A stretch of 64,000 nucleotides of DNA. It comes from an uncultured Bacilli bacterium (GTDB taxonomy: Bacteria; Bacillota_I; Bacilli_A; RF39; UBA660). Shown in pieces: positions 28,734-40,504 of this stretch. The stretch is taken from NCBI GenBank assembly GCA_947625505.1, contig CANQON010000007.1, positions 1-64,000 of the forward strand, in the 5' to 3' direction. Position numbers and translations under genes: made by a program. The notes under the pieces are model-generated. The model had not been told where the DNA came from, ran no database searches, and was given only the letters and a program-made list of their open reading frames with translations. How positions within the stretch are numbered: the first letter of the stretch is position 1; each line of letters begins with the position of its first letter.

Positions 28734-30062
28734 CTATTTATCTTCTATTCCTAATTTATTACGTAAAGCTTTTTCATATTCATCTTCTAATAAATATATT
28801 TCTTTACTACTCATAAATAAGATAACAGCATTATCATATTCTAATAATTTATCAGCCATACCTTGTTCGATATATTCACCATTATCTAAGCCATTAATAA
28901 TGGTATAAGCATCAATACCAGGATACTCTTCAGGTAATTCACGATCATAATTAATATCCATAACATAGGCTTTATCAGCTAAGTTTAAAGCTCTAATAAA
29001 TTCATCTTTAAAATCACGAACACGTGAGAATGTATGAGCTTTAAAAACAGCTATAATCTTTTTATCAGGATACTTTTGACGTGCTGATTTAATCGTTACA
29101 GCTACTTCCGTAGGATGATGCGCATAATCATCAATAATAACGTTATCACCTATAAAAGTTTCTTTAAAACGTCTTTCAGCACCTTTAAATGTTTTCAATA
29201 ATCTTGATACATCTTTAGCTTCATATCTTTCATAATGACATACACCAATAGCTGCTAAAGCATTAAGAAGCATATGTTTACCAAATAATGGTAAGTCAAA
29301 GTGTCCATAATACTCATCTTCAATAAAGACATCAAAGCTTGTTCCATCATTACGATATTCTACATTACGAGCTTGAATATCATTATCTTCTTCAATACCA
29401 TAATAATAAACAGGTTTATTTAATTCTAAAGTATGGGTATAAGGATTATCACCACATATAATAGCCATCTTTGATGCCTTATTAGCGAATTCTTGATAAG
29501 CACTAATAACATCATCAATATCCTTAAAATAATCCATATGATCTAATTCAATATTCGTTATAATAACATATTCTGGTTCATATTCTAGAAAGTGACGACG
29601 ATATTCACATGATTCAAGAATAAAACGATCAGATTCTTTATTAGCATGTCCTACCCCATCACCTATTAGATAATTACAACCATCAATAGCGTCAATAATA
29701 TGACTTAACATAGCTGTAGTAGTAGTTTTACCATGGCATCCTGCTACACAAATAGTATTAAACTTTTTAGTTAAACGTCCTAACATCTCATGATATTCAT
29801 ATATACGTACATCTAATTCTTTGGCTTTTACCATTTCAGGATGGGTATCTCTTATAGCTGATGAAAAGACAACAATTGTATCTTTATCTAAAGCATCATT
29901 AGGTTCTGAATATATTTTAATATTACGTTCAACTAATTTATCTTCTGTAAAACGATGTTCACTAGCATCATCATAACCAACAACTTCATAGCCTAAGTCA
30001 TCTAATAATAATGCTAAAGCACTCATTCCTGCTCCTTTTATTCCTATTAAGTAGTATTTCAT
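28734..30062 (-). CDS. murC: UDP-N-acetylmuramate-alanine ligase
   Basis: YYLIGIKGAGMSALALLLDDLGYEV; GCHGKTTTTAMLS; DDYAHHPTEV. Confidence 0.95.
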   Translation of the reverse strand: MKYYLIGIKGAGMSALALLLDDLGYEVVGYDDASEHRFTEDKLVERNIKIYSEPNDALDKDTIVVFSSAIRDTHPEMVKAKELDVRIYEYHEMLGRLTKKFNTICVAGCHGKTTTTAMLSHIIDAIDGCNYLIGDGVGHANKESDRFILESCEYRRHFLEYEPEYVIITNIELDHMDYFKDIDDVISAYQEFANKASKMAIICGDNPYTHTLELNKPVYYYGIEEDNDIQARNVEYRNDGTSFDVFIEDEYYGHFDLPLFGKHMLLNALAAIGVCHYERYEAKDVSRLLKTFKGAERRFKETFIGDNVIIDDYAHHPTEVAVTIKSARQKYPDKKIIAVFKAHTFSRVRDFKDEFIRALNLADKAYVMDINYDRELPEEYPGIDAYTIINGLDNGEYIEQGMADKLLEYDNAVILFMSSKEIYLLEDEYEKALRNKLGIEDK

Positions 30063-30138
30063 AAAATCCTCTTTTCTAGAATACAATATGTTAAATACAA
30101 TAATATTATATCAAAATAACAAAAAAAAATATATAAAA

Positions 30139-31029
30139 TTATATTTTCTTTTTTACTTTTGTCTTAAAAGGCATATATATTTCACTAGCTTGTTTAAACG
30201 TATCTAATAAAACAAAATGTTTTATTTTAAGCTCTTCAATCATACTTTCTTCATCTAATTTAAAAGTCATATCTAAAAAGCCACAGCTTAGCATATCTTC
30301 ATAAAAGGGTTCATTAAGTAAAGCAGGTGAAACAATTACATTATCATGAACATCAAAACGATGACTATGTCCACTTATAATTAATTTAACATCATCAAGA
30401 TTCTTATCAGGCTTAGATAAAATTAATTCATGCTTAAAACCAATTAAATCATTACCTAGATAAATACGTCCTATACCATAACCTAAATCAATCATATCAG
30501 GACGTATAGATACTTTCTTTCGAACATCAAAATGTTCTTCTTGATAAATAGAAAAATCATGATTACCATATAAGACGAAAAAGATAATTCCACTTTCATA
30601 AGGAAAAGACTTAAAAAATTGTTGTATTTGATCTTTGACATCTAAACGTGATTCTTTCTTACGCCCTACTAATCCTTCAAATAAATCACCTATAATAAAA
30701 GCTAAATGAATATTATTATTCTTCATATAACTAATAATATTAGGCATTACTTCTAATCCATTATTATCAATACCTACATGTAAATCAGATAAAACAACAG
30801 CTCTTACAGAATTACTTGTTGTAATAATACGATTAGGTGTATCACTAAAATTCGTTTTAAAATTATAAGTAATATCGCCCTTATCACTATAAGTACGTTC
30901 AAATAAATAGCCATCATTTTCTAACATTCGAAGAAGAGCGCCTACTTGTTTTTCTGTTTTACCTATAACATTAGCTAGGTTTACTAAAGTTGTACCTTGT
31001 TCTATTTCTTTTAATATTAAATCTTTCAT
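30139..31029 (-). CDS. wHTH + calcineurin-like metallophosphoesterase
   Basis: VVLSDLHVG, GDLFEG, YGNHD, ISGHSH motifs; HTH-like N-terminus. Confidence 0.85.
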   Translation of the reverse strand: MKDLILKEIEQGTTLVNLANVIGKTEKQVGALLRMLENDGYLFERTYSDKGDITYNFKTNFSDTPNRIITTSNSVRAVVLSDLHVGIDNNGLEVMPNIISYMKNNNIHLAFIIGDLFEGLVGRKKESRLDVKDQIQQFFKSFPYESGIIFFVLYGNHDFSIYQEEHFDVRKKVSIRPDMIDLGYGIGRIYLGNDLIGFKHELILSKPDKNLDDVKLIISGHSHRFDVHDNVIVSPALLNEPFYEDMLSCGFLDMTFKLDEESMIEELKIKHFVLLDTFKQASEIYMPFKTKVKKKI

Positions 31030-31117
31030 AGTATTCCCCCAAAAAAAGGAACTACGTATGGCTATAGTTCCCTTTTTACTAAATTGTGTGTGCTAATTCT
31101 TGCATGTGATATATATA

Positions 31118-31486
31118 TTACTCATTATTATCTTCTTTGTCAAGAACTCTTGATACAAATATACGTGAATCTTCATAATTAGGTGTTTTAATATCTAAGT
31201 TTTTCATTATCTCATTTTGAATCTTTTTATCTAAATATTTATAACCATCAGTTATATCTGTTAAATATAAAATACTACGTTCTAATTCTTCATATATAGG
31301 TGTAAAATTATTTTTTAATTTTTGATAGTTTTCGAAAACATAGTTAGAACCCATACCCTTCCACACATCATTACTATTTAATTTATTCATTTCTAAAGAA
31401 ACGTCATCCAGTATTTTCTTTAGTTGCATAGTAATGGTATGCATCCTTAACATATTTTCTTCTATCATATCATAGGATAACTTCAT
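31118..31486 (-). CDS. WXG100-like protein
   Basis: ~100-aa helical protein with central SNDVWKGMGSNYVFENY. Confidence 0.65.
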   Translation of the reverse strand: MKLSYDMIEENMLRMHTITMQLKKILDDVSLEMNKLNSNDVWKGMGSNYVFENYQKLKNNFTPIYEELERSILYLTDITDGYKYLDKKIQNEIMKNLDIKTPNYEDSRIFVSRVLDKEDNNE

Positions 31487-31785
31487 TAATAGTGTCCCCC
31501 ATTGTAATAATCAATAGTTCCTTGTTCTAATAAAGTATAAATATTAGATACTTTCTGAATATATTCACCATAATCTTTAATTGTATGCGCTAAAGAAGCT
31601 AAATTAACAACATAATTATCTTTAAGTAAACTTATATATCGCTCTGCATCAACACCTTGCCATGCATCTAAAATCTTATCTATTTCACTTTCTAATTCTT
31701 TGGCTTTTATTTCAAATTCAACGGAGGCATCAATAATATTATCGCCAATTAATTTCATTTTTTCACTATCAGCTTTAATTTTCAT
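31486..31785 (-). CDS. WXG100-family protein
   Basis: 99 aa, central DAWQGVDAERYISLL. Confidence 0.75.
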   Translation of the reverse strand: MKIKADSEKMKLIGDNIIDASVEFEIKAKELESEIDKILDAWQGVDAERYISLLKDNYVVNLASLAHTIKDYGEYIQKVSNIYTLLEQGTIDYYNGGHY

Positions 31786-33268
31786 TATTTATTCCCTCCC
31801 TATAATTATTCTCATCTTGATAATATTTTTCCATCAATATAATAGCATCATAATCATTATTATCAACAAAGTCATCAATATCTGACTTAATAACAACCAT
31901 ACCTTCTTCAGGATTTTTTTCTAAAGCAATTTTAATTTTATTTTCATGTTTATCAATATCCGTAATAATCGCTACATGCTTACCCTTTTTATATAGTAAA
32001 TCTCCTGCTTGGACATCTTTACTACATAAATTTTTACTACTAAATTTTAATTTTTCTCCTAAAGGTACTAATGAATCAATATCTTTAATACTTATATGAT
32101 ATCCTCCATTATTTAAAGCCCATTCAATAAATCCTTTAGCATCTAAGCCATAAGGAGCATAACTACCATTGGGTTGTTCTTTACTACCACGAGTACTTAT
32201 CTTCATATCTTTACCCCAATCTTCATTTAAGCCCTCTTTATTACTACTTCCGCCATGAAAATAAGGTACTTTTTCGTTTTCAGATAAATAAGTAGCTGCT
32301 GCTACAACAGCTTCACGATGACCTAATCCTCCACTTTCTTCAATACTCTCTTCTAAAGCTTTCTCTTTATTTACTTTTGAAGACTTATCCATACTAATCT
32401 TTTTTTCTTTCTTTAAATTATAATTAGCATGTTCCATAAGATGTTCAAAGGCCATATTATAATCTTCTAAATCAGGTAATTTATTAATAATAACAGCTAT
32501 ATCACTATTACGTAATGATCCCACTCTTAACTTTTTATATAAAGCTCTTTCAACTGCATTACTATCATTTATGTATGTTTCAATATTAAGATATAAACGA
32601 TCTAAACAATCTAATACTTTTTTATAAGCTATATCAATTTGATAAGCATATCCTTCAAAAAATTCGGTTAAATCCGATGTAATATAAGGATCATATGCTT
32701 CTCTTTTAAAGCTATCTCTTACATATTTAACATAATTTAAAGAACTTTCTAAGATTGAAGTATCTACTTCTATTGAACTAGAGATATAAGTTCCAACACT
32801 TAGACTAGTCATGCCTTCAGGCACATGATAAGAAGTAAAAGCACTCTTCATATTTTCAATAACCATTCTACTAGATTCATTATCACTCTTTAAATGATTC
32901 ATTTCTTGTGTCTTTAAATCTATTTCTTTCTTTAAACTCTCATCAAAAGTAACATCATTTAAAACTAACTTAGGCAATAAAGTCGCTATTTCTTTTTCTA
33001 AATTACTTATCTTCGTTTCATTAGTAGCAACTACTAATTCTCTTTCTAAAATCTTTACTTCATAAACTAAAATACGTTTTAAGAAATCAATTAATTCTTC
33101 AAAATTACTAATTTCTTGTAAGATAATATTACGTAATACAGAACTACATGCATAATAATTAAGAGCTGTATTCTTTAAATCTTCTAAAGAAAAGGAATCT
33201 AAAGCAATAAAACAGTTATTAGCACGTACACGTAAATTTTCAACGTTTTCACGATTTCTATAGTACAT
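31775..33268 (-). CDS. Helical protein with C-terminal NlpC/P60-like domain lacking the catalytic Cys
   Basis: C-terminal YGLDAKGFIEWALNNGG...AGDLLYKKGKHVAIITD; Ala at nucleophile position. Confidence 0.65.
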   Translation of the reverse strand: MYYRNRENVENLRVRANNCFIALDSFSLEDLKNTALNYYACSSVLRNIILQEISNFEELIDFLKRILVYEVKILERELVVATNETKISNLEKEIATLLPKLVLNDVTFDESLKKEIDLKTQEMNHLKSDNESSRMVIENMKSAFTSYHVPEGMTSLSVGTYISSSIEVDTSILESSLNYVKYVRDSFKREAYDPYITSDLTEFFEGYAYQIDIAYKKVLDCLDRLYLNIETYINDSNAVERALYKKLRVGSLRNSDIAVIINKLPDLEDYNMAFEHLMEHANYNLKKEKKISMDKSSKVNKEKALEESIEESGGLGHREAVVAAATYLSENEKVPYFHGGSSNKEGLNEDWGKDMKISTRGSKEQPNGSYAPYGLDAKGFIEWALNNGGYHISIKDIDSLVPLGEKLKFSSKNLCSKDVQAGDLLYKKGKHVAIITDIDKHENKIKIALEKNPEEGMVVIKSDIDDFVDNNDYDAIILMEKYYQDENNYREGINNEN

Positions 33269-33325
33269 ATCTATCATCCTCTATTATTAATTATAACAAA
33301 AAAAGAGAAAATAGCAATTATCTCT

Positions 33326-34108
33326 TTAGTTTTTTCGTCGCCTTGGAATAAAGTTTTCCGCAAACTTATATCCATCACGATTAGTTATATATAAATATCC
33401 AATAATAGAAAAGACAAAAGCACCTATAAAATTAACGATTAAGTCTTTCATCGTATCTTTAATACCAATATCTAAATATCCTCCATCAATAATAAAATTT
33501 CCATCTTTGGTATATAAAATCGTATATTCAATATTATCTACTTTTACAGTTACATTTTCTTTATTCTCATTTAATTTAACCGATGATATTTCTTTAACAA
33601 TACGATCTTTTTGCATATCCATACGAAAGATACTATCCATACCATATTCAAAGAATTCCCATAAAACACCAATGGTCATTGAAAAACAAAATGATACTAA
33701 CGCTACAAATACAGGCGTTAAATTAATATGTACTTGATCATTACGATTTAATATATCAATTAAGGAAAAACCAATTGCTCCACATAAAAAACCATTAATA
33801 GTATGTAAAATAGTATCCCATTGAGGAATAATACCATAGAAATTTTGAATCTCCCCTAATATTTCTGAACTAAAAATAAATAGATAAATAATTATTTCTA
33901 ATAAACTAGGTAATTCTATTTTTAATTTATGATTAATAAATGATGGTATTAAAAATAATATTAAAGTTAAAATACATAATAAAACATTACTATAATTACC
34001 TTTAAAGAATTGTAACACCATCGAAATAATAACTAATAATCTAAGAAGTAAATAAACTGTTAATTTCTTATTATCATTTTCTTTAATTATTTTTTTTATT
34101 TTTAACAT
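33326..34108 (-). CDS. Membrane protein (DUF2238-like)
   Basis: Multi-TM with QWDTILHTINGFLCGAIGF and EFFEYGMD. Confidence 0.6.
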   Translation of the reverse strand: MLKIKKIIKENDNKKLTVYLLLRLLVIISMVLQFFKGNYSNVLLCILTLILFLIPSFINHKLKIELPSLLEIIIYLFIFSSEILGEIQNFYGIIPQWDTILHTINGFLCGAIGFSLIDILNRNDQVHINLTPVFVALVSFCFSMTIGVLWEFFEYGMDSIFRMDMQKDRIVKEISSVKLNENKENVTVKVDNIEYTILYTKDGNFIIDGGYLDIGIKDTMKDLIVNFIGAFVFSIIGYLYITNRDGYKFAENFIPRRRKN

Positions 34109-34171
34109 TAAATCACTTCCAATATAAGTATTATAACATTATATAGAAAAAGTTGAAATATAATTTCAACT

Positions 34172-35347
34172 TTATGGTTCTTCAATAACTTCTATTTCTT
34201 TAGGATAATTATTTATATCAGATATATCAATATATCCACTAGTTATATATTCATCCATCGTATTAATATATCTTTCAAAATATATTTTTTCATCATCAGC
34301 ATAATTAGGTGTCCATGAGTAATATTTATCATATCCTACTGTTACAGTATCATTACTATTATAATTACTAATTGTAATATTAGTAATATTATCTTTATCA
34401 ACTATATATATCATGCCACGATCAACAATACCTAATTTATTATCTTTAACATACGCTATTAAACCATTAGCTACTTTAGTACTTTTACCAGTTTTAAAAT
34501 CATAACTATATACTTCACCAATATGTGGAGTAGTAACTTCTAAAGTAGCAACATTATAATATAACTTATCATTATATATTACATATCTACTTAAGACATT
34601 ATCTGAAGAATCATCATATAATAAAAACATATTATCTAATTCATCACTTAATTTATAGATACTTTGAACATTATTACCCTGATAATCACTAATAAATAAT
34701 CCATCGTTATTAGCAAATATCAAATGATTATTATATAACATTAAATGGGGACCTGCTACCATCTTAAGGGAGGCATCATTTTTTGTTTCATTTATTAAAC
34801 TTATTTTTCTATTACTTATATCATATACGTAAATAGCATCCTTAAATTCAGAACTAATAGTACTAAAATATAAATGGGTTCTACTAGGTAACATATTTAC
34901 TTCACAATAATTATCATATCTTTCACTAGCTTCATATAAACCACATAATTCATAATCACTAGGCATATCTATCTTTAAATAATCTTCTAAAGTATAATTA
35001 GGATTAGTTAAAGATACTCTTTTAACAATTAATTTTTTATTATCTATATAAGATATATATAGCTTATTACTATAAGTACTAACATTATATATATAACTAT
35101 CTTTATCCATATCTAGTAATTTAACATACTTAAGTGGAGTACCATCTAAATCTTCTTCTTTTACACCATATAAAGCATAATTATCATCACTATTTATATC
35201 ATAGATACCATATTTTTTAACATCTAATAATTCTTCATTAATCTGTTCTGTTCTTTCATTATCCTTTTGAGGACGAAAAACAAAGTATAGAGCTAATACT
35301 AGAACAATACATACTAATGTAGTAATTCCTATAATTATTTTCTTCAT
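34172..35347 (-). CDS. Membrane-anchored beta-propeller-like protein (DUF5050-like)
   Basis: N-terminal TM, repeated Tyr-rich blade-like segments. Confidence 0.5.
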   Translation of the reverse strand: MKKIIIGITTLVCIVLVLALYFVFRPQKDNERTEQINEELLDVKKYGIYDINSDDNYALYGVKEEDLDGTPLKYVKLLDMDKDSYIYNVSTYSNKLYISYIDNKKLIVKRVSLTNPNYTLEDYLKIDMPSDYELCGLYEASERYDNYCEVNMLPSRTHLYFSTISSEFKDAIYVYDISNRKISLINETKNDASLKMVAGPHLMLYNNHLIFANNDGLFISDYQGNNVQSIYKLSDELDNMFLLYDDSSDNVLSRYVIYNDKLYYNVATLEVTTPHIGEVYSYDFKTGKSTKVANGLIAYVKDNKLGIVDRGMIYIVDKDNITNITISNYNSNDTVTVGYDKYYSWTPNYADDEKIYFERYINTMDEYITSGYIDISDINNYPKEIEVIEEP

Positions 35348-35369
35348 ATCATTCTCCTAAAAAGAAGAA

Positions 35370-36626
<1,257 letters not shown>

Positions 36627-36665
36627 TTAATTATACCATGTTTACCATGATAATAAGAAGTCTTT

Positions 36666-37694
36666 TTAATCAATTTCTATTAAAGCATTATATTTTTGAT
36701 ATTCCGTACTATTGTAATTAATTTTTTTAGAATGCGCTAAAAGATAGACAACAAATGCTTTAGGATATTTTTCTTCTTTACTAATATCATATTTAGGATT
36801 AGATGCAATAAACTGATAATCATCTTCTGATACCATCCAATTAAAAGCTTGTTTATCAGCATTATCTTCAATCTTATCTGTTTCATATGATACTAAACTA
36901 GAGGCTTTAGCGCGATTATAATCACTCTTACAATGAGCTAACTCATGAAGTAAAGCAAAATATACATCCGCTATACGATGATATTTACGAGTTAAATAAA
37001 TACATGGAGTATCTTTATTAACTCTAAAAGCTCCTCTTATTTTAGAACCAGGTATATCATCTATAATAACTAAACATATACCATACTTATTAAACTCTTT
37101 AATTAATTCATTTTTATGAAAATGATTCTTTTTCGCACATTCTTTTATATAATTAACTAATATATCAATATTATCTTTATGATATTCTCCTACTTCTTGT
37201 TTTAAGGATTCACGATAACATTTTTCTAACCATAAAGCTAACATTTCAGGTTTATTATTGTTACTTTTAAAATATATACCATTATCTATTTTATTAACCA
37301 TTCTAGGACTTGTAACACGTAAAAACTTTAAGATATCTTTTGTTATTTCCATCTTATCACTAGGATCTGTGAAATCAATATATTTATTTTCTATTAAATA
37401 TTTATAATCATATTTATTTAAATACCTACTAATAGTATAATCCTCTTCTAATAAATAAGTATCTATTTCTTTCTCCAACTTATAATTAGTTTCAACATTA
37501 TAAATATAACTCATAGGTATATCTGTAACTAGTGATATCTTTTCAATAATAGAACTAGATAAATCCATATTACCAGCTAAAATATCTATAAGATGTTTTT
37601 GACTAATACCTATTCTTTCAGCAAAATCTTTATTAGAAATTTTATTATACTCTAAATAATCTTTTAAATAATCTTTAAATCTTATCTTTGTCAT
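36666..37694 (-). CDS. HTH + ImmA/IrrE metallopeptidase-type antitoxin
   Basis: HTH NKDFAERIGISQKHLIDILAG; ALLHELAHCKSDYNRAK HExxH motif. Confidence 0.85.
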   Translation of the reverse strand: MTKIRFKDYLKDYLEYNKISNKDFAERIGISQKHLIDILAGNMDLSSSIIEKISLVTDIPMSYIYNVETNYKLEKEIDTYLLEEDYTISRYLNKYDYKYLIENKYIDFTDPSDKMEITKDILKFLRVTSPRMVNKIDNGIYFKSNNNKPEMLALWLEKCYRESLKQEVGEYHKDNIDILVNYIKECAKKNHFHKNELIKEFNKYGICLVIIDDIPGSKIRGAFRVNKDTPCIYLTRKYHRIADVYFALLHELAHCKSDYNRAKASSLVSYETDKIEDNADKQAFNWMVSEDDYQFIASNPKYDISKEEKYPKAFVVYLLAHSKKINYNSTEYQKYNALIEID

Positions 37695-37703
37695 TTTTAT
37701 CAC

Positions 37704-38033
37704 CTATTTATTTATATTCTTTTTATTTATTTTTAACCATTCTTTAAAATCATCATAATGATTCATACTTATATATACGAGATTAATAATATTATTTTTT
37801 TCATCATATGTCACAATTAATCTTATTGTTCCTCCACTTTTACTTAGGTTAAAACTATAAAACAAACCATCAACATGTTTTAATCTTTCAAATCCATAAA
37901 TATTAAAAAAAGGATTTTTTACTGACTCTGATTGTCTTATTAGTATTAATATTTTTTCAAGATTTTCATCTTCTTCATAATGTTTTTTTAATTTTTTTCT
38001 CTCATTTTTAAAGTTGCTTTGATTAAGGTGCAT
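37704..38033 (-). CDS. RelE/HigB-like toxin
   Basis: Small basic protein with GFERLKHVDGLFYSFNLSKSGGTIRLIVTYDEKNNIINLVYISMNHYDDF; upstream of HTH-ImmA antitoxin. Confidence 0.65.
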   Translation of the reverse strand: MHLNQSNFKNERKKLKKHYEEDENLEKILILIRQSESVKNPFFNIYGFERLKHVDGLFYSFNLSKSGGTIRLIVTYDEKNNIINLVYISMNHYDDFKEWLKINKKNINK

Positions 38034-38236
38034 CTTTTTCCCCCTCTCTGCATCACCTTTATGTATATACATATATTAACATGTAGGTAAATATATAGTC
38101 AATATATTCATTAATTAAATTTAAAAACTTTTGATTAAAAAATTAAAAAAGCACTCCCTTTTTTCAAAGTGAAATGCCTATATTAATATATAATACAATG
38201 CTTGAAGCTAAATGTCCCCATATCATTTTATTTATA

Positions 38237-38836
38237 CTAAATCTTTATATTATATTTTTCATATATAATTTTTTTATTTTCCTTTGTCAAACCCTCTAAA
38301 ACAGAAGAATTTTTTTCCTTAATAATACTATCAATAGGTTCTTTTTTATCACTAATAATTAGATCTGAATAATCTTTTATTATAAATCGTAAATTTGTAC
38401 CCTTTTTGGTTATGAGATACAATTCTTTTACAAGTCCGGATGGCTTACCAAAATACATATTCATATTCTTATACATTAAAACAATATCAGAATATCTATA
38501 TAATAACACTTCAGAAAACTTTAACTTAATAATATAGTTTTCTGTAAAAAGATAATGGCCTCTATCATAACGAATGATTTTATCTAATTCGCTTTCCTCA
38601 TTACTACTTTTTAGCATAGTATAACATTTTTCTAATGCTTTATCCTTAAATAAATTCATGATTAATATATATACCAATATCGCTATTACAAAATAATATA
38701 CAAATAAATCTAACTCTAATATAGACGTAAATTTACAAAGGATAATAATGGTCACACATACAAATATCATACAACATATAAGAATACTAAACTTTTTGTT
38801 TGATTTTCTTATTGTTTCTATATTTATAGTTTCCAT
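38237..38836 (-). CDS. YcxB-like membrane protein
   Basis: Two TMs then RGHYLFTENYIIKLKFSEVLLYRYSDIVLMY. Confidence 0.6.
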   Translation of the reverse strand: METINIETIRKSNKKFSILICCMIFVCVTIIILCKFTSILELDLFVYYFVIAILVYILIMNLFKDKALEKCYTMLKSSNEESELDKIIRYDRGHYLFTENYIIKLKFSEVLLYRYSDIVLMYKNMNMYFGKPSGLVKELYLITKKGTNLRFIIKDYSDLIISDKKEPIDSIIKEKNSSVLEGLTKENKKIIYEKYNIKI

Positions 38837-38894
38837 AATATCACGCACATCCTTACATCATATAAGCTCTAATATTAATTGAACTAGTAATAAA

Positions 38895-39845
38895 TCAATT
38901 GGTAGAAAAAGGCACACAAAATTCATTAAAAGCAACTAAAGGAATATATAATATTGGAATTAAAACTAAAAATAACTTAACAATATCACTCACTTGAAAA
39001 ACCTTACCTAAGCGATATGAAAAAACTAAAAAGGCAACAATATTAACAATTGGAATTAAAAGTAAAAGTCCATAAACACTTTTGCCAAATATATCTTTTC
39101 CTAGACATAAAACATTATATATTGGAATTAAACATATCCAACCTTTTCTTTCAAATTTTGTATTTATTTTCCACCAACTAGCGATAAGAATTAATATTAT
39201 CATACCCCAACATATAAACATTAAATCAAATCCTAAATATTTTACATCTAAATCAATAGGAAAACCTAGTTTATCTTTTATCTTAAAAAAATCCTTATAG
39301 CGAAATATATCTGTACTAATATATATAATATCATCATCCAACATTGAAACAGACTTATAATACAAACCTCTATTTGAATATTCTTTATAGTCACCTAAAT
39401 CTGAATTATCAATTCCTAAAAAAGGAATATTTTTATATTTTATTTTTTTTACTAAAGAATTATAGTACTGATTTCGTAAATCTTCATCTGAAATAGTCAA
39501 ATATTCTATTTGATAATTACAACTATTATCTGCTATATAATGTGAAATTATTTCATCACGATCATCACTCTGTATTTTCTTTAATTTACATCCTTTTTGC
39601 TCAACATATGATTTAAATTTGTTTATATCTGTTTTTTCAGAATTTAAATCAAGATAAGTAAATGTTGAAAAAAAAGTAACAAAAAGTTTAACAAAAACTA
39701 AAATAAGTAATATAAAGAAATAGTACTTAATTAATCTTCTTCTTTTTTTTGTTTTTAAGTATTCATTTAATGGTAAATTCTCACCACAATATGGGCAATG
39801 CTTAAAATTTTTATTTATATAACTACCACATTTAGAACAAACCAT
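38895..39845 (-). CDS. Zinc-ribbon membrane protein (DUF5684-like C-terminus)
   Basis: CSKCGSYINKNFKHCPYCGE; C-terminal WICLIPIYNVLCLGKD. Confidence 0.6.
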   Translation of the reverse strand: MVCSKCGSYINKNFKHCPYCGENLPLNEYLKTKKRRRLIKYYFFILLILVFVKLFVTFFSTFTYLDLNSEKTDINKFKSYVEQKGCKLKKIQSDDRDEIISHYIADNSCNYQIEYLTISDEDLRNQYYNSLVKKIKYKNIPFLGIDNSDLGDYKEYSNRGLYYKSVSMLDDDIIYISTDIFRYKDFFKIKDKLGFPIDLDVKYLGFDLMFICWGMIILILIASWWKINTKFERKGWICLIPIYNVLCLGKDIFGKSVYGLLLLIPIVNIVAFLVFSYRLGKVFQVSDIVKLFLVLIPILYIPLVAFNEFCVPFSTN

Positions 39846-39888
39846 ACTATCACCTCACAAAACAATACAACAGAAAATTATAAATTAC

Positions 39889-40465
39889 TTATAATTTATG
39901 ATCACCAATTTGAAGAACTGTTTCATTAACAATTATATCTTTATTTTTGCTTAATAAATACGAACTTATATCTTTAAATTCTTCGTTAACTAATAAGGTA
40001 ATATAAATTAATATTTTAAACTCTCGATTATCTACTAATTTTATATATAGATAATCAGGATTTGCTCCATGACACTGATTTAAATAATTAACTTCTTTAT
40101 AGATTTGTTTTATATCACTATATTTAAAACAGTTTACTATCTTATTTTCTACTAATACCATATAATTTTCTGTTAAAAAATACGATTCTCCATTCCAAAA
40201 ATCTATTTTGCCTATTTTTTAAGTAAATTGTTATTTTCTAAATATTTTTTAATTTTTTTAAATTATTATAAGCTGTCAATTTAGAATGAATTGACATAAA
40301 ACAAGCTATCTCAAATACTAATGGGAAAAAAGACTTAAACCAATATGATAAGTATAATAAGAATAAAAAGAATATTATTGCAAATACAATATAAACATAA
40401 ATATCTGTTTTGGCTACACCAATATAATCATCTATCTTTTTTTTCATAGTCAGCATCACCAACAC
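39889..40465 (-). pseudogene. Frameshifted paralogue of the YcxB-like gene
   Basis: ORFs 40238-40465 and 39889-40161 match N- and C-halves of 38237-38836; the frame upstream of 40161 reads GKIDFWNGESYFLTENY, homologous to DKIIRYDRGHYLFTENY, then meets a stop. Confidence 0.65.
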
Positions 40466-40504
40466 TACATTACACTAATTTAATTATATCATATTTTTAA
40501 AGAA

